From the NCBI GenBank assembly GCA_003486385.1, contig DNFT01000078.1:1-16368 (forward strand): DNA of 16,368 bases. The letters are read 5' to 3'. Below are positions 1 to 7,271 of this stretch, one piece after another. The notes under the pieces are model-generated. The model made no database searches. It saw only the letters and a list, made by a program, of their open reading frames with translations, and was not told the origin of the DNA. Within the stretch, counting starts at the first letter, position 1, and the number at the start of each line of letters is the position of its first letter. The position numbers and the translations under genes are program-made. This DNA is from Eubacterium sp. (GTDB lineage: Bacteria > Bacillota > Clostridia > Lachnospirales > Lachnospiraceae).

Positions 1-130
1 TGTTCTTAGAACTCTGTTCACATACTAGCCTGAACCGGCACGGATGCCGGTTCAGAAGCAATGCATACAAGGATGTATGCCTGCTTCGGTGGCGGACGTT
101 TAGAAAGCCTATTTCAGAGTTCTTAGAACA
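1..130 (+). ncRNA. Candidate structured RNA with two ANGGA-loop hairpins (CsrA-decoy-like)
   Basis: Seen directly: bases 1-16 pair with 115-130 in a 16-bp helix with a single T-T mismatch. Inside it, 31-40 pairs perfectly with 45-54 (10 bp), leaving the tetraloop CGGA closed by an A-U pair. A second hairpin has an outer stem 55-60/82-87, a small internal loop, an inner stem 63-68/75-80 and the hexaloop AAGGAT. That hairpin contains ACAAGGATGT, the core of the known CsrA high-affinity consensus. A third GGA lies in the less structured 88-114 part. GGA falls in the loops only on the + strand, which sets the likely orientation. CsrA is known to bind ANGGA in apical loops. The layout recalls the Rfam TwoAYGGAY motif from memory: the first loop fits AYGGAY exactly, the second deviates at one position. 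The promoter is not visible and may lie before base 1. No convincing terminator follows. The role as a CsrA-sequestering RNA is inferred. Confidence 0.6.
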
Positions 131-154
131 TCTTGCTTCGGACAATGGAGCTGA

Positions 155-180
155 TATGTATAAATATAATACGTTATACA
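155..180 (+). promoter_or_regulatory. Palindromic promoter-like element (copy 1)
   Basis: A 26-nt element with 7-nt inverted arms (TGTATAA and TTATACA) separated by 10 nt. The + strand carries a perfect TATAAT at 165-170, but no good -35 box is found 16-18 nt upstream. The same element occurs at 16336-16361 in the opposite orientation with 24 of 26 identical positions. It lies downstream of the structured RNA and points toward the 3' end of the fliS-like gene. It could be a -10/operator region of a short + strand transcript, or a shared protein-binding site. The rest of 181-273 is AT-rich and shows nothing definite, only weak AT hairpins. Confidence 0.35.
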
Positions 181-273
181 CTTGTACATTAAATTAGCAT
201 GTTTTTTCCCCAACATCATATTTTTTATAAATCATGCATATATCAAATCTGATACCTGCCACATTTAGGGCTG

Positions 274-753
274 CTACACCTTATACCCTCTATTCCAATC
301 CGCCACGCTCGCATAGCTGTCGTTCAGTGAATTTTTCGAATATGTAAGCCCGGAATACACCTGCTGCACATTGCTCATCATCGGCTTCGTATTATCCTGT
401 CTGCTTACCTCCATAAAGGCGGCATGGAGCTTTGAAAGCATTCCCTTAACCCTTTTCAAATCCTCCGTCCTTAATGTTATATCCGCCTTCACCATAACAT
501 TGTTCATATAGGTATACAGCGACAGCAGATTACCTGAAATAGGATATTTTAAGTCCAGAACAGAGGCAAGCTCATTTACAAAGGACTTAGCCTTCCTTAC
601 ATTCTGCCTGAACTCTTCCACATTATTCTGTGATATTGCGTTAAGAGCGTCATCAATATATTTGACAGCTACCTCATACATTATCACAATAAGTTCACTC
701 TTTGATGCCTGTGATACCCTCATGGCATATCCGTTTATCTCTGACTTAGTCAA
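274..753 (-). CDS. fliS: Flagellar export chaperone FliS
   Basis: A 159-residue protein matching the FliS pattern. An N-terminal YA..VSQASKSEL segment (about 9-21) leads into a helix with LIVIMYEVAVKYI (21-33), followed by the four-helix-bundle signature NLLSLYTYMNNVMVKADI (about 75-92). FliS is known to bind the disordered C-terminal D0 helix of flagellin in the cytoplasm, keeping it unpolymerised until export by the flagellar type III apparatus. The gene directly follows flagellin with a 20-bp gap, so the pair is very probably cotranscribed from the flagellin promoter. The start is a TTG at 751-753, supported by a GGAGG at 761-765 with 7-nt spacing. The next ATG is 10 codons in and lacks such a site. 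At 159 residues it is longer than the usual roughly 130, because of a polar tail after residue 118 that ends in SVADWNRGYKV. No clear terminator is seen downstream. Confidence 0.88.
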   Translation of the reverse strand: MTKSEINGYAMRVSQASKSELIVIMYEVAVKYIDDALNAISQNNVEEFRQNVRKAKSFVNELASVLDLKYPISGNLLSLYTYMNNVMVKADITLRTEDLKRVKGMLSKLHAAFMEVSRQDNTKPMMSNVQQVYSGLTYSKNSLNDSYASVADWNRGYKV

Positions 754-773
754 TTTTAAGCCTCCATATAAGC

Positions 774-2138
774 TTACTGAAGAAGCTGAAGTACTGTCTG
801 CGGACGTTCATTTGCCTGTGCAAGCATTGATGTCGCAGCCTGGGTTATAACATTCTGCTGCGTGTACTCTGTCATCTCATCCGCCATATCTGAATCCTCA
901 ATTCCGGATACCGCAGATGTCAAATCCTCCTCATAAGAATCAAGGTGTGTTACAACGCTGTCAAGTCTGTTCTGGTAAGCACCCAGTACGGAACGCGCTG
1001 AGGATACCTTATCTATAGCCTTACCCACTCTGGTTATCGCATCCTCTGCCGCCTGCTGTGTACATACGTTGAGATTATCAAGTCCAAGTGTATGGACACC
1101 TACCTCAGGTATATCCACCTCTAATACCTGTCCCTCGTTGGCACCTAACTGTACAGTCATGGTACCCATCTGTGTAACCTTCTGTGTAGCTGTAACAGAA
1201 GCCTGACCGCTTGAAGCAACCATATTTTCTCCAAGCTCTATTGTCATCTCAAATCCGCCTATATCCTTTACAGTTACAAAATTGCCATCGGTGCTCAGGG
1301 TTGCCGTTGTTCCGAAGCCTGCATTGATTGCCGCCTGTGCATCTGCACCTGCTGTCACGTTGTTGATACTAAACACACCCACAAGGCTGTTTGGTATCTT
1401 ATATTCTATTTTCTGTGTCATTCCGTAGCCGTGAGTACTTATCTGTCCTGTCGCCTCATCATAATCAAGTCCTGCCGCATCACAGAGTGATATAAACTTG
1501 CTCTTTAAATCCGCATCTGTATCTCCCGGTTCTACAGTCATATCTGCACCATTAATCTGAATCTTTCCACTCTCCGTGATAGCCTGCGCATTAAAATCGA
1601 CCTGTGCTGTCGCCTTCCTTGCATCTGCAGTTATATCAATCGAATATTCTCCCTCTTTTACCCCTGAACTTACATAGAACATTGATACATTATCTGTATC
1701 GGAATAGCTTCTTCTGCTAAGGGTTCCATCAAGAAGAGGCATGGTATTGAACTCTGTCGCATTTGAGATTCTGTCTATCTCGTCTGTGAGCTGGTCTATC
1801 TCAGACTGGATTGCCTGTCTGTCTGAAAGGCTGTTGGTGCCGTTGGCTGCCTGTACAGCAAGCTCGTTGATTCTCTGCAGAATACTTTCCGTTTCATTAA
1901 GAGCACTCTCTGCCGTCTGGATTACAGATATTCCGTCTGATGAATTTCTGTTCGCCTGGTCAAGACCCTTTATCTGGGAATGAAGCTTATTGGCAATGGC
2001 AAGTCCTGCTGCATCATCCTCTGCTGAATTTATTTTAAGACCTGAAGATAGTCTCTCTAATGCCTTATCAAGCTTAGTCTGTGCCACAGACAGATTATTA
2101 TTGGCCAATAATGATGAAATATTACAATTTACTCTCAT
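774..2138 (-). CDS. fliC: Flagellin (filament structural protein)
   Basis: A 454-residue flagellin. The N-terminal D0/D1 part (about 1-140) has the family pattern ALERLSSGLKINSAEDDAAG (26-45) and LQRINELAVQAANG (87-100), the latter lying in the D1 region recognised by TLR5 in other flagellins. Residues about 145-360 are a variable D2-like insert rich in beta and Thr/Ala. The C-terminal D1/D0 part (about 365-454) ends in the classical ANERPQTVLQLLQ. It has no signal peptide, as expected for type III export. Three cysteines (C5, C219, C359) are unusual for a flagellin. The start ATG at 2136-2138 is preferred over an upstream in-frame GTG at 2180. The MRVNCN start matches the family N-terminus, and AAGGAAGG lies just upstream. 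Expression is probably driven by the SigD-type promoter at 2226-2253, and the leader has CsrA-like GGA motifs. It is followed by fliS. The symbol could equally be hag or flaA. Confidence 0.95.
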   Translation of the reverse strand: MRVNCNISSLLANNNLSVAQTKLDKALERLSSGLKINSAEDDAAGLAIANKLHSQIKGLDQANRNSSDGISVIQTAESALNETESILQRINELAVQAANGTNSLSDRQAIQSEIDQLTDEIDRISNATEFNTMPLLDGTLSRRSYSDTDNVSMFYVSSGVKEGEYSIDITADARKATAQVDFNAQAITESGKIQINGADMTVEPGDTDADLKSKFISLCDAAGLDYDEATGQISTHGYGMTQKIEYKIPNSLVGVFSINNVTAGADAQAAINAGFGTTATLSTDGNFVTVKDIGGFEMTIELGENMVASSGQASVTATQKVTQMGTMTVQLGANEGQVLEVDIPEVGVHTLGLDNLNVCTQQAAEDAITRVGKAIDKVSSARSVLGAYQNRLDSVVTHLDSYEEDLTSAVSGIEDSDMADEMTEYTQQNVITQAATSMLAQANERPQTVLQLLQ

Positions 2139-2180
2139 GTGTATCCTTCCTTTTGCAGCCGGTGCGCCATCCTCGCCCAC
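2139..2180 (-). promoter_or_regulatory. Flagellin mRNA leader with putative CsrA sites
   Basis: On the minus strand, 2180-2162 can fold into an imperfect short hairpin with AGGATGG in its loop: GTG/CAC and CG/CG pairs with a GG bulge. The Shine-Dalgarno sequence further on (AAGGAAGGA) contains two more GGA motifs. In Bacillus subtilis, CsrA is known to bind one hairpin-loop GGA and one at the Shine-Dalgarno of the flagellin mRNA, repressing translation until FliW removes it. The arrangement here is the same, but the hairpin is weak, so the assignment is tentative. Neither csrA nor fliW is in the window. Confidence 0.4.
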
Positions 2181-2225
2181 ATCTTACTGCTCATTTTTTT
2201 TCACGAAATCCTTTTCATAATTTAT

Positions 2226-2253
2226 TTATCGGAGCCTGTCCACAAATACTTTA
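2226..2253 (-). promoter_or_regulatory. Sigma-28 (SigD/FliA)-type promoter of flagellin
   Basis: The minus strand reads TAAA (2253-2250), 16 nt, then TCCGATAA (2233-2226). The known SigD consensus is TAAA, 14-16 nt, GCCGATAT, so the -10 differs by little and the -35 is perfect. The TAA at the end of the -10 is also the stop codon of the large upstream gene. Transcription would start about 80 nt ahead of the flagellin ATG. The spacing equals that of the second SigD-type site at 5244-5271. Confidence 0.75.
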
Positions 2254-5171
2254 GCCGCAGCAAACAGCTTTCTGGTCTGAACCCCTGTATCCGCACCATT
2301 CTTCTGTGCCGGAAATGTTTCTGTCTTTGCAGTTGATAACCTTACCTTCGCAAATCCAAGCTGTTTTAATCCATCCTCAACTTCAGATAATATGGTATTC
2401 ACAACACTGATATTATTATCGGCAAGAACATAGGCTGTAATCTCATTATCCTGCACTCTTGCATTGACGCTGACATGACTTCCGTTTTCAAGCTCTGTAT
2501 CCACAGTAAAGCTTCCCGTATTCTCTGAATTCTCCACAACCGATAATCTTATCGCCCTTGTTCCGTTTTCCTTATCATACGGCAGATAGAATGTGTTATG
2601 TCCTGCCAATGCATTCATGACATTCATGCCATTGGAAATCTGTTTTAACATGGCAATGTCTGTTGTTCCGTTTTCTGACTGTGCATTGTCCACAGCCTCC
2701 TTAAATACTTTAGAAAGCTCAGCATAATCCGACAACAGTGCACTCTTATTATCCATGTTGTCAATAAATCTGTCTAAGTCCGCCTTCACATCCGTCTTTT
2801 TCATTTCCTTATAGAAGTAAGCGTTGTCCGTATACAGCGAACCTGCTGCCGCAAGGTTATTGATTGTCTTAGGAAGCTCATTCTCCGTAATAAGAGAAGC
2901 TGCCTCCTTCGGAAGCTTGGCAAGCTTAGAGAGCATATCCTTATAGTATGTCAGCTTTGCATCATTATTCTTCCTGCTATTGGCATACTGCGCCCCATCC
3001 TCAGACAGCCCGGCAACGATTCCTGCTCCTTTTTCTATCATATATGAGGTAACAAGATTGCCCAATGTTGAATCAAGCTCCTGATTTACAAGCTGTCCTG
3101 CTGCCTTTCCATCATCCTTGGTAAGCTTGTTGATGATTGTATACAATGCCATATAGTGTTCTCTGTCATCGGCAGATATTGTTCCCTTTTTATCCTGTTC
3201 ATACAAAAACTCAGAAAATTTCTGCGTGCTTACATTCTCTTTGTTCTGTCTCCTCGTGTCCACCTCGTCAGACAGCTTTTTGATATCCATGTTCATGACA
3301 TCGCTTCCGGCTCTTATCATCTCCAGCGCAATATCCGGGGTCAGCCTTTCAAAAAGATTATTTACAGCGGCATCAATCTCCTTAACACGTTCAAGGCGTT
3401 CCATCGTAATGTCCATGCTGTTATACGCAAGGATTCTTACGGCACGTCTGTTTTCCTGTGTATCCTCAAGCTTCAGTTCCTTTAAAATATTCTCTGTACT
3501 TGCTGCAACAGCATTGCCAAGCTTATCCCCAAGGTCTGTTCTTACCTGAGTACTCATAGTCTCATACGCTTCCCCGGCGGACTCATATTTTCTCTGCATT
3601 CTGAATGCGGCATTCTCAATATCAGCTAATGAGGTATCGTTCTTTCCTGCTGCCTCATTCCGGCTGACGGCATCGCCTATCGCAGCGCAAGGAGCCGTCT
3701 TTAACGCACCCAGTTCATACATGAATTTCCTGTAATCGTTCTGCGTACTGCCCGAATCAATGCCCTTAAGCAATCCATTGCTTCCTGTCCGGTCATCGTC
3801 ATTCTCAGCCGTGTTGTCCACGCCGTAGGTCTGTTCAAGCTTTTCAAGCTCCTCCACCAGCTTTGACAGTCCTTCGGTGTTTACGCTTATTCCGTTTTTT
3901 TCTAACACGTAGGCGGACTCAAAGGTCAGCTTAAGCCTTATCTGCTCAAGGCATCTTAATGTGTGGATACTGCTCTCATCGGACAAGCTTTCCGGCAAAA
4001 TGCGGTAATAATCAAGTGGATTTAATCCGCTTAAAATATCTCCCTTCGCATTCCCATCCACACGGACATTCTCAATTGCGTTTTCAAGTCCTTCAAGATT
4101 TCTCTCATATTCATCGTTGTTTAAAAATTCAGTGAGTGCCTCCGCTGTAACGCGGTCGAGGATATCTATACTATGGGCAGCCCTTTTCCACACGGTAGGT
4201 TCATCCGACAGATTCACCTCCTGCGCCTCATAGCCATCAACCATAGCTGCCGCCATCTTGTCGGCAACAGCCTCCTCAAAAATAAGCACCGCGTCCTGTC
4301 CCTTTTCATCCTGATTGCTGACAGCTCCGATAAGTTCACCTGCTTCGCCTGCCTGCTTATATATCTCCAGCGACCTGTCCGTGATAGCTGTGCCGGCTTC
4401 AACGAGCTTTCTAAGCTCTCCAAGTGTTTCGTCCGTACTCTCTATTCCTGCACCATCTAACATTTCCTCTAACTGGGTTTTCACATCACTCCACTGGCTG
4501 TCGGTCAGCTTAACACCCGACTGTGCCCCAGAATAAGCATACTCTGCCTTATAGAGGTTCTCCACCGTAGGCGCAAGTCCATTATTCATCAGATAGCTCT
4601 TAGTCTGGATATCCGGAACCTTAAGCTCCTTAACCTTCTCAAGCGCCTTTTCTATCTCCTGTACATTCTCATCTGTCACCGGAAAATTATACTTTGCAAG
4701 CACCTTCGCTGCGTAGGCTTCACTTCCCTCACCTAAAACTCCCTTGATATCATCTGTATCAAGGTCTGCCGTGTACACATGCTCACAGCCCGCAGCCGCA
4801 AGCTTTATTCTTATCTGCTCGCCCACAGTCACAAGCTTATCCGAATCCATATCATTGACATCGATGCCCTCATCATCCATTGCGACAAGCTCACCCGTGT
4901 CCATCTTATTGCAGATTGCCTTCATATTGTCTAACAGAGCCTGTGCCTCATCCGCGAATTCCTCGCCGGTCTTAGGTCTGCTGTCATAATTCTCCTCACT
5001 GGCATAATTACTCATGCCGAACAGCTCCATGCTGTTGTCCGACTTGGTAAAGCTTACCGCCTGCGTTATCGCAGCCCCGGACACACTGCCCTTAACCGCT
5101 GCCGCCTGCCTCTGCTGCTCCTGGTACATTGCTGCAGCCTTCTTCTGCTCGCTGTATGCTTCTATCTTCAT
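2226..5171 (-). CDS. Large flagellar-associated repeat protein with FliK-like C-terminus (DUF6240-like)
   Basis: A 981-residue, acidic, mostly helical protein with no signal peptide or membrane segment. The N-terminus (1-30) is Gln/Ala-rich. The body contains degenerate repeats of a helix turn of the form hxxNGhxxTxENL, best seen around 160-171 (PVTDEN), 195-206 (NNGLAPTVENL), 239-250, 424-435 (EKNGISVNTEGL), 567-575 and 584-593. The end (about 845-946) looks like the hook-length-control FliK C-terminal fold: beta strands (TRAIRLSV, GSFTVDTEL, HVSVNARVQDNEITAYVLAD), then a helix and LKQLGFAKVRLS. From memory this resembles the DUF6240 proteins found next to flagellar genes in Lachnospiraceae. 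GGAGG sits 7 nt ahead of the ATG. It has its own SigD-type promoter, and its 3' end contains the flagellin promoter. Role inferred: a secreted or cytoplasmic late flagellar factor, possibly a hook-length ruler. FliK itself is usually 350-600 residues. Confidence 0.75.
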   Translation of the reverse strand: MKIEAYSEQKKAAAMYQEQQRQAAAVKGSVSGAAITQAVSFTKSDNSMELFGMSNYASEENYDSRPKTGEEFADEAQALLDNMKAICNKMDTGELVAMDDEGIDVNDMDSDKLVTVGEQIRIKLAAAGCEHVYTADLDTDDIKGVLGEGSEAYAAKVLAKYNFPVTDENVQEIEKALEKVKELKVPDIQTKSYLMNNGLAPTVENLYKAEYAYSGAQSGVKLTDSQWSDVKTQLEEMLDGAGIESTDETLGELRKLVEAGTAITDRSLEIYKQAGEAGELIGAVSNQDEKGQDAVLIFEEAVADKMAAAMVDGYEAQEVNLSDEPTVWKRAAHSIDILDRVTAEALTEFLNNDEYERNLEGLENAIENVRVDGNAKGDILSGLNPLDYYRILPESLSDESSIHTLRCLEQIRLKLTFESAYVLEKNGISVNTEGLSKLVEELEKLEQTYGVDNTAENDDDRTGSNGLLKGIDSGSTQNDYRKFMYELGALKTAPCAAIGDAVSRNEAAGKNDTSLADIENAAFRMQRKYESAGEAYETMSTQVRTDLGDKLGNAVAASTENILKELKLEDTQENRRAVRILAYNSMDITMERLERVKEIDAAVNNLFERLTPDIALEMIRAGSDVMNMDIKKLSDEVDTRRQNKENVSTQKFSEFLYEQDKKGTISADDREHYMALYTIINKLTKDDGKAAGQLVNQELDSTLGNLVTSYMIEKGAGIVAGLSEDGAQYANSRKNNDAKLTYYKDMLSKLAKLPKEAASLITENELPKTINNLAAAGSLYTDNAYFYKEMKKTDVKADLDRFIDNMDNKSALLSDYAELSKVFKEAVDNAQSENGTTDIAMLKQISNGMNVMNALAGHNTFYLPYDKENGTRAIRLSVVENSENTGSFTVDTELENGSHVSVNARVQDNEITAYVLADNNISVVNTILSEVEDGLKQLGFAKVRLSTAKTETFPAQKNGADTGVQTRKLFAAAKVFVDRLR

Positions 5172-5194
5172 GCTTTTCCTCCAATGTCTATCTT

Positions 5195-5226
5195 AAAAAA
5201 TGCAGGGAATGAACATCCCTGCATTT
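5195..5226 (-). terminator. Rho-independent terminator after glgB
   Basis: On the minus strand, 5226-5216 (AAATGCAGGGA) pairs perfectly with 5208-5198 (TCCCTGCATTT) across a 7-nt loop, and a run of six T follows (5200-5195). It lies 30 nt after the glgB stop. It also lies between the SigD-type promoter (5244-5271) and the start of the large flagellar gene (5171), so that transcript must read through it. Confidence 0.8.
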
Positions 5227-5243
5227 CACATTCCATATTCTAT

Positions 5244-5271
5244 TTATCGGCATACCTATTTATGTTTCTTA
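5244..5271 (-). promoter_or_regulatory. Sigma-28 (SigD/FliA)-type promoter of the large flagellar gene
   Basis: The minus strand reads TAAG (5271-5268), 16 nt, then GCCGATAA (5251-5244), a nearly perfect SigD -10 element. It overlaps the last codons and stop of glgB. The predicted start, near 5237, is about 66 nt ahead of the ATG at 5171. The same 16-nt spacing is used by the flagellin promoter at 2226-2253. Confidence 0.75.
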
Positions 5272-7178
5272 GCTTTTTTTGTCGCCTTTGCCGTATGCTT
5301 AGAAAATTTAAACACTGCAGTACCATACGCAGGAAGCGGATATTTCACGGCGTACGGCTGTCTGTCACACTCTGTATGTACAGCGGTATATATGTGCTGC
5401 CCCTTCATCCCGCTATCAAGAATGAGCGTGTATTTACCCGCCTGAGGCACTCCGACCATATAATCCGGTCTTGCAACAGGAGTAAAATTACATACAAAGA
5501 GAAGATTGTCCTTCCCATCCTCAGAACATCTCACAAAGCTGTATATGCTTCTGTCACCATCATCCGCATTTATCCAGAAGAAGCCCTCCGGATACTGGTC
5601 AAGCGCATAGCACGCCGGATATTTACGATATATATGCAAAAGTGCCTTAAAGTATGCCCACAAGCCCTTGTGCTCCGGCTCACCCAGCAGATACCAGTCA
5701 AGTGAACGCTTCTCACTCCACTCAGACCACTGTCCGAAATCCTGTCCCATGAACAGAAGCTTCTTTCCCGGATGACCCATCATGAATGTGTATGCAACCT
5801 TGAGATTTGCGAACTTGTCCTCGTACTCACCCGGCATCTTGCCAAGCATTGAACACTTAAGATGAACCACCTCATCATGCGACAGCACAAGGATAAATTT
5901 TTCGCTGTAAGCATAGGTCATTCCAAACGTCAGTCTATTATGATTATATTTCCTGAAATATGGATCTAATTTAACATATTCAAGGAAATCGTGCATCCAG
6001 CCCATGTTCCACTTGAATGTAAATCCAAGTCCATCCTCGTTGGCAGGCTTCGTAACTCCCGGCCATGACGTCGATTCCTCCGCAATGATCATGGCTCTGG
6101 GATTTCTCTGGTTCATAATGCTGTTAAGGTGCTTGAAAAATTCCATAACCTCAAGGTTTCCGTTTCCGCCGTACTTGTTCGGTACCCAGTTGCCCGGCGT
6201 CTTTCCATAATCAAGATACAGCATCGAGGCAACCGCATCAACCCTAAGACCATCAATATGAAACTTCTCTACCCAGAAAAGCGCATTTGCGATGAGGAAG
6301 TTGGACACCTCACTTCTGCCGTAGTCAAATATCTTCGTCCCCCACTCCGGGTGCTCACCCTTGCGCGGGTCGGCATACTCATATTCACAGCAGCCGTCAA
6401 ACTCAGCAAGTCCATGTGCATCCTTCGGAAAATGTGCAGGAACCCAGTCAAGGATGACTCCTATTCCCAGCTTGTGAAACTTATTTATAAGGTACATAAA
6501 ATCCTCAGGTGTTCCATATCGCGATGTCGGCGCATAGTAGCCTGTCACCTGATATCCCCATGAGCCATCATAAGGGTGCTCTGCAATACCCATAAGCTCT
6601 ATATGCGTATAGCCCATGTCCATGACGTATTCAGACAGCTCGTCTGCAAGCTCCCTGTAATTTAAAAAACCATCCTCTGTGCCGTCATCCTTCTTCTTCC
6701 ATGAGCCAGGATGAACCTCATATATAGAAATAGGCTGCTTTTCGTGAACGAGCTTGTTCTGCTCACAAATCCATGACTCATCATCCCATCTGAAACCATC
6801 AAGGCTGGTGACTATTGAGGCAGTCTCAGGTCTTACCTGACAATAGTTTCCGTATGGGTCTGCTTTATAAAGCTTTCTTCCGTCCCTCGCCGTGATAAGG
6901 TACTTGTACATGCTGCCAAGCTGCGCCTTATCTGTAAACAGCTCAAAGATTCCGGACTCTCCAAGCCTTGTCATCTCATAACCGGCACCGTCCCAGTTAT
7001 TAAAATCGCCAACCACCTGGACACATTGCGCTGCCGGTGCCCACACAGCAAAGTAAATACCCCTGATTCCATCACGCTCCGCTTCATGTGCTCCCAGCTT
7101 CTCATAAATTTCATAATGTGTTCCCTTACCGAATACATATCTGTCGGCTTCCGTCAAAAAAACCTCTGTGCGCTCCAT
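5256..7178 (-). CDS. glgB: 1,4-alpha-glucan branching enzyme GlgB (GH13)
   Basis: A 640-residue cytoplasmic enzyme that moves alpha-1,4 glucan segments to alpha-1,6 positions in glycogen. An N-terminal CBM48-type domain (about 37-125) contains YFAVWAPAA and GDFNNWDG. The GH13 barrel follows with GYYAPTSRYG (213-222), DWVPAHF (244-250) and the nucleophile Asp314 in GLRVDAVASMLY. The acid/base is Glu367 in IIAEESTSWPGV, and His434-Asp435 sit in LSHDEVVHLKCSM, where Leu replaces the usual Gly of HGK. A C-terminal beta domain ends in a Lys-rich tail (TAKATKKAKKHK) that is probably disordered. The ATG at 7176-7178 is chosen because GGAGG lies 6 nt upstream. An upstream in-frame TTG at 7196 would put the ribosome site inside the gene. 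No other glycogen gene is adjacent. It has its own promoter (7272-7300) and terminator (5195-5226), so it appears monocistronic. Confidence 0.95.
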   Translation of the reverse strand: MERTEVFLTEADRYVFGKGTHYEIYEKLGAHEAERDGIRGIYFAVWAPAAQCVQVVGDFNNWDGAGYEMTRLGESGIFELFTDKAQLGSMYKYLITARDGRKLYKADPYGNYCQVRPETASIVTSLDGFRWDDESWICEQNKLVHEKQPISIYEVHPGSWKKKDDGTEDGFLNYRELADELSEYVMDMGYTHIELMGIAEHPYDGSWGYQVTGYYAPTSRYGTPEDFMYLINKFHKLGIGVILDWVPAHFPKDAHGLAEFDGCCEYEYADPRKGEHPEWGTKIFDYGRSEVSNFLIANALFWVEKFHIDGLRVDAVASMLYLDYGKTPGNWVPNKYGGNGNLEVMEFFKHLNSIMNQRNPRAMIIAEESTSWPGVTKPANEDGLGFTFKWNMGWMHDFLEYVKLDPYFRKYNHNRLTFGMTYAYSEKFILVLSHDEVVHLKCSMLGKMPGEYEDKFANLKVAYTFMMGHPGKKLLFMGQDFGQWSEWSEKRSLDWYLLGEPEHKGLWAYFKALLHIYRKYPACYALDQYPEGFFWINADDGDRSIYSFVRCSEDGKDNLLFVCNFTPVARPDYMVGVPQAGKYTLILDSGMKGQHIYTAVHTECDRQPYAVKYPLPAYGTAVFKFSKHTAKATKKAKKHK

Positions 7179-7271
7179 ATATATCCTCCATGTCAATTAA
7201 TTACTATACAATTCAAAAAATTTTAGAGAATTTTCGCCCTTTCATTAAGATACTTACAAATTGTTATTATT

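Noticed and set aside
2..12. GTTCTTAGAAC as a LexA/SOS box
   Set aside because: Firmicute SOS boxes have the arms GAAC...GTTC in the opposite order, so this palindrome does not fit.
88..114. A third CsrA-type hairpin in the 1-130 element
   Set aside because: GGC (91-93) and GCC (107-109) could pair, but the 13-nt loop and 3-bp stem are too weak to claim as a hairpin. Only the GGA motif is noted.
2139..2180. Longer flagellin starting from the in-frame GTG at 2180
   Set aside because: It would add 14 residues unlike any flagellin N-terminus and would bury the ribosome site in the gene.
3156..3549. Two overlapping plus-strand ORFs of about 107-109 codons inside the large flagellar gene
   Set aside because: They are antisense to a gene with clear coding signals, have no ribosome site or recognisable family, and are explained by the complementary reading of helix-rich codons.
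5184..5705. A 173-codon plus-strand ORF across the glgB 3' end
   Set aside because: It is antisense to a conserved GH13 C-terminal domain, has no ribosome site, and its product resembles no known family.
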